Source of the DNA: Phycisphaerales bacterium
GTDB lineage: Bacteria; Planctomycetota; Phycisphaerae; Phycisphaerales; SM1A02
Assembly: GCA_007125255.1 (NCBI GenBank)
Contig: SLDM01000245.1
Coordinates: forward strand, 1 to 5,747
DNA: 5,747 nucleotides
Direction of reading: 5' to 3'
Part shown: piece by piece, positions 1 through 4,668 of the stretch
Numbering within the stretch: the stretch's first letter is position 1
Layout: each line of letters begins with the position of its first letter
Translations under genes and position numbers: made by a program
Notes under the pieces: model-generated
The model's database searches: none
The model's input: only the letters and a program-made list of their open reading frames with translations
Told to the model about the DNA's origin: nothing

Positions 1-6
1 GAGGGT

Positions 7-12
7 CCCTTT
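7..12 (-). promoter_or_regulatory. candidate ribosome binding site for an off-window gene after rplM (probably rpsI)
   Basis: The minus strand reads AAGGGA here, six bases before the window edge and about 70 bases after the rplM stop. No start codon with a usable frame is visible in positions 1-81, so any gene it serves must begin just outside. In most bacteria rplM is followed directly by rpsI (ribosomal protein S9), which makes rpsI the natural expectation. That is inference from gene order in other bacteria; no S9 sequence is visible here. Confidence 0.25.
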
Positions 13-81
13 CAGGAACGTATGTGAAACGGTCGCGCCGCTCCACCCGATGTGGGGCGGCGCTCAAAGCGAATGGACAAT

Positions 82-516
82 TCAGACCTCGAGCGGTTCG
101 GGACGCTGCGAGGTGTGCGGATGCTCTTCACCGGCGTACACCTTGAGCTTGGAGGCCATCTGCCGGCCGAGGCGGTTCTTGGGCAGCATGCGGGTGACGG
201 CCTTCTCGATCAGTCGCTCGGGATGCTTCTCCTGCACCGTGGCGTAGGTCTTGATCTTGAGCCCGCCGGGGTAGCCGCTGAATTTCTGGAACGTCTTCAC
301 ATCCAGCTTGTTGCCGGTGAGCTTGATATCCCTGGCGTTGGTGACGATGACGAAGTCACCGCAATCAACGTGCGGCGTGTACTCCGGGCGATGCTTGCCC
401 ATAAGGATCGTGGCGACCTCGGTGGCGAGGCGGCCGAGGATCTTGCCCCGGGCATCGACGATGTGCCATTTTCGGGTGGTATCGCCTTTCCGGGCGAAGG
501 TCGTTTGACGCGGCAT
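82..516 (-). CDS. rplM: 50S ribosomal protein L13
   Basis: Encodes a 144-residue protein, close to the usual L13 length of about 142. L13 is an early-assembling large-subunit protein that binds 23S rRNA. Family landmarks run in order: RKWHIVDARGKILGRLA (15-31), LMGKHRPEYTPHVDCGDFV (38-56), KLTGNK (65-70), a GYPGG turn (81-85), and the L13 signature around AVTRMLPKNRLGRQM (106-120), ending HPH...PEPLEV. The ATG at 516 was chosen because AGGTGA lies four bases upstream and the family alignment begins there. The same frame stays open to 597, but the extra 27 residues look like translated leader. A strong promoter lies at 626-653 and the leader between looks structured. The next gene is off-window and is expected to be rpsI. 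The identification is secure. Confidence 0.97.
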   Translation of the reverse strand: MPRQTTFARKGDTTRKWHIVDARGKILGRLATEVATILMGKHRPEYTPHVDCGDFVIVTNARDIKLTGNKLDVKTFQKFSGYPGGLKIKTYATVQEKHPERLIEKAVTRMLPKNRLGRQMASKLKVYAGEEHPHTSQRPEPLEV

Positions 517-619
517 GGTCTCACCTGCTGCTGCAATGAAGCCGCCCGGCCATGAACTCACCGAGCGAGCGGACAGAATAAACGTGCGTTGACACAAGCC
601 CGCTCAGACAGCGGGCGAA
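517..619 (-). promoter_or_regulatory. rplM 5' leader, possibly structured or autoregulatory
   Basis: This is the predicted untranslated leader between the inferred transcription start (about 619, placed 6-7 bases after the -10 box) and the rplM ATG. It opens with a perfect 7-bp hairpin (598-616, arms GCCCGCT and AGCGGGC, loop GTCTG on the minus strand). It also contains a possible 10-codon ORF at 521-553, and the motif GGTGAGNNCATG twice, once before that ORF and once before rplM. In Escherichia coli, L13 represses its own rplM-rpsI message through the leader, and Bacillus subtilis has an unrelated L13 leader motif, so a leader of this length is not surprising. I cannot match this one to a named motif, and the start site is predicted only. 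Confidence 0.4.
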
Positions 620-625
620 TCGATC

Positions 626-653
626 AGGATAGCTGCTTTCCGGGACGTGTCAA
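626..653 (-). promoter_or_regulatory. sigma70-like promoter for rplM
   Basis: The minus strand carries TTGACA (653-648), a perfect -35 box, then a 16-base spacer, then TATCCT (631-626), which matches four of six -10 consensus positions including TAT and the final T. This is the best promoter-like sequence I found in the window. It points at rplM, 110 bases from its ATG, which suits a highly expressed ribosomal protein gene. Confidence 0.65.
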
Positions 654-663
654 GGTTGCGCGC

Positions 664-699
664 CAAACGCCGAACCAAACGCCGAACCAGAGGCCGAAC
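664..699. repeat. 12-base short tandem repeat, three copies
   Basis: Two identical copies of CAAACGCCGAAC are followed by a third, CAGAGGCCGAAC, with three changes. The array lies in the gap between the prepilin gene and the rplM promoter, just upstream of the -35 box. It codes for nothing convincing. It may be slippage-generated, or its spacing near one helical turn could matter for the promoter; the sequence alone cannot decide. Confidence 0.7.
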
Positions 700-707
700 C
701 GGAGATA

Positions 708-736
708 CCCCGATCAGAATCCGACCGTGATCGGGG
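708..736 (-). terminator. hairpin after the prepilin gene, possible terminator
   Basis: A perfect 9-bp inverted repeat, CCCCGATCA and TGATCGGGG, surrounds an 11-base loop, about 42 bases after the prepilin stop codon. The stem is strong, but no T-run follows it on the minus strand, so it is not a canonical intrinsic terminator. It could act as a 3' end-stabilising or Rho-associated structure. A run of nine G (733-741, plus strand) overlaps its right arm. Confidence 0.35.
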
Positions 737-777
737 GGGGGATCGGGCCCCATGACTTCCGGCCGCGGCTCTGTTTC

Positions 778-1767
778 CTACTCGAAGACGTTCCGGACGA
801 TCAGCCCACGATTGGCGTATCCGGCCGTCGAACAACCGCATTCGCCACCATCCCAGCACTCCAGGTCGCAGAGGTCCGTCCATCGCTGCTCGGTTCGGAC
901 CGATCCGTCCAGCATGAGCATGAGAGCCACACTGCCGGCGTAGCGGAAATCCACTTCGATGGTTCGCGCGCCATCCGGCTGAATGGCGTTGTCGAATGCA
1001 TCGGGCATGGGTTCGATGACCGAGCCGCGGTAGGAATCGACGAGATACATCGTTCGCTCCGGTGACCGGAGCTGGCCCTGGTAGATCCATCGCCCGACCC
1101 CCTCGGAATCGGTGGCCGCCATGCTTCCATCGGCCTGGAGCACTTCGATCCCCGGGCGCACGTCAAACATGTTGTTCGCCGCGAAGTATCCGGGCAGCCC
1201 CAGCTCCCACGCCCCTTCGCCGAACGGATACGCCTCATCGGTATCGTCGGCATCCGGCCAGTTGCGCGAGTTCGCCACGGTCGAACGGAAGATATTGTCC
1301 TCCCAGCCACCGGTCTCTTCGTAGAACGCCCGGTCCGGAGCCATATCGCTGTAGTCGTGGCCAAGCGTGGCTGTCAGCTCGGAGAAGGCCCCGATTCGAT
1401 TCTCCGTCCAGAGGATGTCCGCCCACGTGCCGCGATGTCGCTGATCCTCCGGCAGGCCTGAAGAGGCCTTGACCCGGCCCTTGAAACGAAACTGCTCTCC
1501 GGAATAGTCGAAACGGCTCGGCAGCACGACATCGCGATTCTCCGAGCTGTAGGCCTGCATGAAGACGGCGATCTGCTTCATGTGATTCATGGAAGAAGCC
1601 ATGCGCGCCTGGCCGCGAACCGACGCAAGGGCGGGCAGGAGAATCGCCATCAGCAGAACAATGATGCCGATGGTGACGATGACTTCGACGATGGAAAAGC
1701 CGGCACGGTTGCCGGATGGAGACGAATGAGATCGGAGTGACGATCCGAATGACTGGTGACGTTGCAT
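778..1767 (-). CDS. prepilin-type N-terminal cleavage/methylation domain protein (pseudopilin-like)
   Basis: Encodes 329 residues. The N-terminus is a class III prepilin signal: a 23-residue leader containing several Arg and His, the cleavage site G23|F24, the recruiting glutamate at mature position 5 (E28, in GFSIVEVIV), and one hydrophobic segment (about 24-46) ending in LLPAL. Such proteins are cut and N-methylated by a prepilin peptidase and assembled by type II secretion or type IV pilus machinery. A large soluble domain follows. Near the C-terminus, FRYAGSVALMLMLDGSV resembles the planctomycete H-X9-DG region, with Tyr instead of His and one extra residue. Cys300, Cys304, Cys310 and Cys312 form a tight cluster that could make disulfides. 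The start is supported by GGAGAGGT, five bases before the ATG. No secretion genes are adjacent; many planctomycetes carry such genes singly. The exact role is unknown. Confidence 0.88.
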   Translation of the reverse strand: MQRHQSFGSSLRSHSSPSGNRAGFSIVEVIVTIGIIVLLMAILLPALASVRGQARMASSMNHMKQIAVFMQAYSSENRDVVLPSRFDYSGEQFRFKGRVKASSGLPEDQRHRGTWADILWTENRIGAFSELTATLGHDYSDMAPDRAFYEETGGWEDNIFRSTVANSRNWPDADDTDEAYPFGEGAWELGLPGYFAANNMFDVRPGIEVLQADGSMAATDSEGVGRWIYQGQLRSPERTMYLVDSYRGSVIEPMPDAFDNAIQPDGARTIEVDFRYAGSVALMLMLDGSVRTEQRWTDLCDLECWDGGECGCSTAGYANRGLIVRNVFE

Positions 1768-1772
1768 GGCTT

Positions 1773-1780
1773 ACCTCTCC
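1773..1780 (-). promoter_or_regulatory. ribosome binding site of the prepilin-type gene
   Basis: The minus strand reads GGAGAGGT five bases before the ATG at 1767. This strong Shine-Dalgarno match fixes the start and excludes the alternative frame that overlaps this region. Confidence 0.7.
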
Positions 1781-1809
1781 GAGTTGCCGAACCGGGGATC
1801 GCGAGCGTC

Positions 1810-1830
1810 GCACCGGCAAGGTGCCAGTGC
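1810..1830. repeat. imperfect 21-bp palindrome / hairpin in the divergent region
   Basis: The arms GCACCGGCA and TGCCAGTGC flank a 3-base centre (AGG). Read as minus-strand RNA, all nine pairs form, one of them G-U, giving a stable 3-nt-loop hairpin 43 bases before the prepilin ATG. As DNA it is a dyad with one mismatch. It could be a leader hairpin or an operator. Confidence 0.45.
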
Positions 1831-1866
1831 AAACGAGACAGCAGCGATGCCCGCGATCCATTCGGT

Positions 1867-1887
1867 CAGGCGTACCTGGTGCGCCTG
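1867..1887. repeat. second imperfect 21-bp palindrome in the divergent region
   Basis: The arms CAGGCGTAC and GTGCGCCTG flank the 3-base centre CTG, with one mismatched position (G-U as plus-strand RNA). It has the same geometry as the dyad at 1810-1830 (9-bp arms, 3-base centre, one imperfection), 57 bases away, but a different sequence. It lies between the divergent prepilin and permease genes and is a candidate operator. Confidence 0.4.
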
Positions 1888-2003
1888 GCGTGGGAAAATC
1901 ACGGGCGTCAGTCCAACAACCGTTCAACCATCAGTAGCATACGCATGTTCGGGACTTCGTGTTGCCCGCGAATGCCCGGTGCCGGAATGACCTTTGGCGC
2001 AAC

Positions 2004-3353
2004 ATGGCGAATCCTGAACAAGATCCAAACCGGCCGGAGATGCTGCGGCGCTCCCTCGGAACCCCCGGGGCGGTCATGATGGGCATGGGTTCCATCGTCG
2101 GCACCGGCGCCTTCGTCTCGATCGGTATCGCGGCGGGGATCGCCGGCCCGGCAACGATGATCGCCATCGTCATTGCCGCGGCTCTGGCGACGTGCAACGG
2201 ACTTTCCAGCGCCCAACTCGCCGCCAGCCACGCGGTCAGCGGAGGAACGTATGAGTACGGCTACCGCTACGCGAGCCCGACGCTTGGCTTCCTGGCCGGC
2301 TGGATGTTCCTGATCGCCAAGTCCGCCTCGGCCGCCACGGCCGCCCTGGGACTGGCGGGATACCTCCTTGTCACCTTCGGCACGCCCGCCGATCCGAGCC
2401 CGTCGAACGGGATCGTTCCCGTCGGAGGCGGCGCGGTCGTCCTCGCGCTCATCGCGATTGTCCTTCTGACCGCCCTGACGCTGACGGGGTTGAGGCGAAC
2501 GAGCCTGATCAACATCGTGATCGTCAGCATCACCCTGCTGAGCCTTGCGTTCTTCGTCTTTGCCGGAGTACCCGCTGCCCTGAGCGGGCTGCGCGAGAAC
2601 TTCACGCCTTTCGTCGATCCGGCCCACGAAACCGGTTCCCCCGGCGTCGTCCTGATCCTGCATGCCGCCGCCCTCCTGTTCGTCGCGTACACCGGCTACG
2701 GACGCATCGCGACCATGGGCGAAGAGGTCTGCGAACCGCGGCGGGTCATCCCGCGCGCGATCATCATCACGTTGATCGCCTCCATGCTGATCTACCTGGG
2801 CGTCGCGTTCGTGGCGATCGCCAGCGTCGGGTCGATGAGCTTCGCCGAAGCGACTTCGCGCGATGCGGCGCCGCTGGAGGTCATCGCCCGCTCGTTCGCG
2901 GTACCCGGCGCGGGATACGTTCTGGCGATCGGCGCAATCACCGCGATGACCGGTGTCCTGCTGAACCTCCTGCTCGGGCTGTCGCGCGTGCTGCTCGCGA
3001 TGGGTCGGCGCGGCGATATGCCGGGCTTCACCGCACGACTCTCCGGAACCGGCCGCACGCCGGTTATCGCGATCATCGTGGTGGCGTTCATCATCGCCGC
3101 GCTGGCATTGATCGGCGATGTGCGCACGACCTGGTCGTTCAGCGCTTTTACCGTACTGATCTACTACGCGATCACCAACTGGTGCGCCCTCCAGCTCCCG
3201 CGGGAGGACCGACTCTATCCCCGCTGGGTGGCGGTGCTCGGGCTGGTCGGGTGCCTGTCGCTGGCGTTCTTCGTGGACTGGACGATCTGGGCGGCCGGCC
3301 TCGGCCTGATCGTGATCGGTCTCGCGTGGCGCTACTCGATCCGAACAATTTGA
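2004..3353 (+). CDS. APC-superfamily amino acid permease
   Basis: Encodes 449 residues with about 12 hydrophobic segments, the usual size and layout for an inner-membrane amino acid/polyamine/organocation transporter of the amino acid permease 2 type. Family landmarks are the broken first helix GSIVGTGAF (29-37), SGGTYEYG (79-86), the helix-6 region FVAYTGYGRIATMGEEV followed by EPRRVIPRAI (about 226-252), and SRVLLAMGRRGDMP (327-340). These proteins take up or exchange amino acids with proton, sodium or antiport coupling; the substrate cannot be read from the sequence. The frame is open back to a GTG at 1959. The ATG at 2004 leaves a normal 20-residue cytoplasmic tail before helix 1, but it has no clear Shine-Dalgarno, so the start is uncertain. 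It diverges from the prepilin gene, with no operon partner visible. Codons strongly favour G or C at the third position. Confidence 0.92.
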   Translation: MANPEQDPNRPEMLRRSLGTPGAVMMGMGSIVGTGAFVSIGIAAGIAGPATMIAIVIAAALATCNGLSSAQLAASHAVSGGTYEYGYRYASPTLGFLAGWMFLIAKSASAATAALGLAGYLLVTFGTPADPSPSNGIVPVGGGAVVLALIAIVLLTALTLTGLRRTSLINIVIVSITLLSLAFFVFAGVPAALSGLRENFTPFVDPAHETGSPGVVLILHAAALLFVAYTGYGRIATMGEEVCEPRRVIPRAIIITLIASMLIYLGVAFVAIASVGSMSFAEATSRDAAPLEVIARSFAVPGAGYVLAIGAITAMTGVLLNLLLGLSRVLLAMGRRGDMPGFTARLSGTGRTPVIAIIVVAFIIAALALIGDVRTTWSFSAFTVLIYYAITNWCALQLPREDRLYPRWVAVLGLVGCLSLAFFVDWTIWAAGLGLIVIGLAWRYSIRTI

Positions 3354-3362
3354 GAAATAGGA

Positions 3363-3410
3363 TCGGCGATAAACTCGGTCGGCGAAAAACTCGGTCGGCG
3401 AAAAACTAGA
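3363..3410. repeat. 16-base tandem repeat, three copies
   Basis: The units are TCGGCGATAAACTCGG, TCGGCGAAAAACTCGG and TCGGCGAAAAACTAGA. They begin nine bases after the permease stop codon. A related single copy, TCGGCGAAAACAGG, lies at 3984-3997; in both places the leading unit is preceded by GA. The minus strand of each unit carries a short T-run (TTTAT or TTTTT), but no adjoining stem makes it a terminator. Confidence 0.8.
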
Positions 3411-3570
3411 TCTGCGGCAACACCTCACCCAGGTGCGACGAATGAACTTTACCGCCCGATTGATCCGGGATGGTTCGGGCGCTGTCATTCACGGCCAGCC
3501 TCGCGCACTGACTCGCTGTGGGCCTCGGGCCCTTTCGGCCTCTATGGCCACTTGAGAGTCGCCGAACAGT

Positions 3571-4023
3571 TTGCTCTTCGGCCGACCAGAACCGCTCCAC
3601 CCCTCCCGGTTCTGGACTCCAGGCCTCCCCCCCAAGAGGGCAAGAGAGCGCGCCCGCGGAGTCAGTGTGGCTCGGATCCGCGATCGTGAGAGTCTGCCCG
3701 CTCAGCCCGTGGATGTCTATCACGCCCCAAACGAGGGCGACGCGGTCTTTTTCGTCGAGGAGGAGGGACGGCTGAGCGGAAGGAACGCAGCCGCAAGGCT
3801 TCCGGGAGACCCGAAGGAAACTCGGAAGGTGTTCCGCTACGAGCTTCGTCTCCACCGAACTGAAAGCTTTGACGCCCTTCCAGACTTTGATGAACCTGTA
3901 CAGTTGGTCCTGTATCCTCCGCCTTGGTTGTGTAGCACGTTCAGCCAGCCGCTCCCGCATCGCACTTGGGTGAAGTGTTACGATCGGCGAAAACAGGACC
4001 GGGTGATCACGACGGCTGCGTGA
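3571..4023 (+). CDS. doubtful hypothetical protein, possibly a gene remnant
   Basis: This is an open frame of 150 codons from a TTG start. A better start is GTG at 3667, which has GGAG five bases upstream and gives 118 residues beginning VARIRDRES. The central part (for example VDVYHAPNEGDAVFFVEEEG) is charged and reads like a soluble protein, but I recognise no family. Third-position GC is about two thirds by hand count, clearly below the permease. The same frame is open upstream from an ATG at 3442 (AGGTG six bases before it), broken only by a TGA at 3553-3555, so a nonsense-interrupted pseudogene is possible. A competing frame on the minus strand (3406-3960, 184 codons) is about equally open. 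The stop abuts the stop of the convergent gene. Coding status is unproven. Confidence 0.2.
   Translation: MLFGRPEPLHPSRFWTPGLPPKRARERARGVSVARIRDRESLPAQPVDVYHAPNEGDAVFFVEEEGRLSGRNAAARLPGDPKETRKVFRYELRLHRTESFDALPDFDEPVQLVLYPPPWLCSTFSQPLPHRTWVKCYDRRKQDRVITTAA
3586..3615. repeat. 9-bp perfect inverted repeat
   Basis: The arms CCAGAACCG (3586-3594) and CGGTTCTGG (3607-3615) flank a 12-base pyrimidine-rich loop. It lies inside the segment without a confident gene. No T-run follows on either strand, so it is not an obvious terminator. It may be part of a folded RNA or a chance dyad. Confidence 0.45.
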
Positions 4024-4028
4024 TCACC
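4002..4028 (-). terminator. inverted repeat over the stop of the four-helix membrane protein gene
   Basis: The arms GGTGATCAC and GTGATCACC surround a 9-base loop. After one mismatch, two further pairs can form (3999-4000 with 4030-4031). The right arm contains the stop codon of the minus-strand gene. On the minus strand a TTTT run follows only after about eight bases, so it is a weak candidate terminator, possibly serving convergent transcription from both sides. Confidence 0.3.
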
Positions 4029-4572
4029 GGGGCTTCAGCATCAGGCTCATCACGATGCTCGCCAGCGTCCAGGGAATCAGGACATCCAGGATGCTCAGCG
4101 TCACCCTTTCCCGCGGATAATCCCAGAAGAGCAGGTCCGGCATCGACGCCGCAGCGACGGCGAAGACCGCGAACAAGCCGCCCACGACCACGCACGCGAG
4201 AAACGGCGCGCCGCCCTGCCGCATGCCCTTGATCATCATCGCCAGAATCAACGCCCCACCGGTATGGATCAACAGGACAATGCCCAACTTGGCGGCCATG
4301 TTGGTCTCGATGCCGTCCGGGTAGACGATCATTTTGGAGACCACCGGTCCCGCGGCCCGACGCGCTTCGATCTCCGCCCGTTTACCGTCCATACCCGGAT
4401 AGTGATACAGCCCGGATTCAGTGACGCGGGAGAAGAACGCATCGATCTCGTCCTGCTCTCCAGGAAACGTGTGAATCGTTTCGTCGTGGAAAGGCAGCAC
4501 CGTCCACGAGATCGTACCCCAGGCAAAGACCAGGAGCCCACCGACGAGGGCGGCAAGGAGAAGACGTCCCAT
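4024..4572 (-). CDS. small four-helix integral membrane protein of unknown function
   Basis: Encodes 182 residues. Predicted membrane segments lie at about 3-25, 92-114, 122-144 and 157-179, with a roughly 65-residue soluble loop between the first two, probably on one face of the membrane. The first segment carries FAWGTISWTVLPFHDET (16-32). A WG..SW..LP.H pattern is one I associate with uncharacterised bacterial membrane proteins, but I can name no family with confidence. The loop holds EIDAFFSRVTESGLYHYPGM, and the last loop contains SMPDLLFWDYP. The ATG at 4572 was chosen because GGAGGT sits six bases upstream and the membrane segment starts at once. The frame stays open to 4743, but those extra residues overlap the divergent gene. 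It converges on the anomalous segment at 3354-4023 and diverges from the dehydrogenase gene across 96 bases. Function unknown. Confidence 0.82.
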   Translation of the reverse strand: MGRLLLAALVGGLLVFAWGTISWTVLPFHDETIHTFPGEQDEIDAFFSRVTESGLYHYPGMDGKRAEIEARRAAGPVVSKMIVYPDGIETNMAAKLGIVLLIHTGGALILAMMIKGMRQGGAPFLACVVVGGLFAVFAVAAASMPDLLFWDYPRERVTLSILDVLIPWTLASIVMSLMLKPR

Positions 4573-4578
4573 CAGAAT

Positions 4579-4584
4579 ACCTCC
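4579..4584 (-). promoter_or_regulatory. ribosome binding site of the four-helix membrane protein gene
   Basis: The minus strand reads GGAGGT six bases before the ATG at 4572. This near-perfect Shine-Dalgarno decides the start against the longer open frame reaching 4743. Confidence 0.75.
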
Positions 4585-4656
4585 GCGTAAGGGGACTACG
4601 GAGACACCGTGATCGACCAATTCCGGCACCACCGGTGAGTTTCCGCTGATTCGCGT

Positions 4657-4662
4657 TACCAT
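4657..4662 (+). promoter_or_regulatory. possible -10 box placing transcription at the dehydrogenase ATG
   Basis: TACCAT matches four of six -10 consensus positions and ends six bases before the ATG at 4669, so transcription would start at or next to the A of the start codon. No Shine-Dalgarno is visible upstream, which fits a leaderless message. No good -35 box is found at 16-18 bases spacing, so this is weak. Confidence 0.2.
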
Positions 4663-4668
4663 CGCGTC

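Larger units (their letters stand above)
3354..4023. other. 670-base segment with no confident gene
   Basis: This segment separates the permease from the convergent membrane protein gene. Frames are open on both strands (plus 3571-4023, minus 3406-3960), but neither shows the strong third-position GC preference of the neighbouring genes and neither product is recognisable. It contains the 16-base triple repeat at 3363-3410, a partial copy at 3984-3997, a 9-bp hairpin at 3586-3615, and short GC-rich stems such as GGGCC-TCG-GGCCC at 3520-3532. I looked for tRNA, tmRNA, RNase P RNA and group II intron hallmarks and saw none. It may be decayed coding sequence, an inserted fragment or an unknown structured RNA. 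Confidence 0.5.

Noticed and set aside
517..597. Upstream extension of rplM by 27 residues
   Set aside because: L13 proteins begin near the ATG at 516, which has its own ribosome binding site. The extension is the leader translated by chance.
3363..3410. CRISPR-like array
   Set aside because: The units are only 16 bases and directly adjacent, without spacers, and no cas gene is present.
3432..3460. GTGCGAC start resembling a group II intron 5' end
   Set aside because: No domain V-like hairpin, no intron 3' end and no reverse transcriptase fragment were found downstream.
1908..3488. A 526-codon open frame on the minus strand
   Set aside because: It lies antisense to the clear amino acid permease. 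Its product is an unbroken mix of Arg, Asp, Gly and Glu with no domain, as expected for the complement of a GC-rich membrane protein gene.
3406..3960. A 184-codon minus-strand frame in the segment without a confident gene
   Set aside because: It has no ribosome binding site before its ATG, no recognisable family, and runs through the 9-bp hairpin. It competes with an equally weak plus frame; I could not prefer it, though it is not excluded.
3410..3980. Possible RNase P RNA, tmRNA or tRNA in the stem-rich segment
   Set aside because: The conserved GAGGAAAGUCC-type core of RNase P RNA, a tRNA-like T-arm with a CCA end and tmRNA ends are all absent on both strands.
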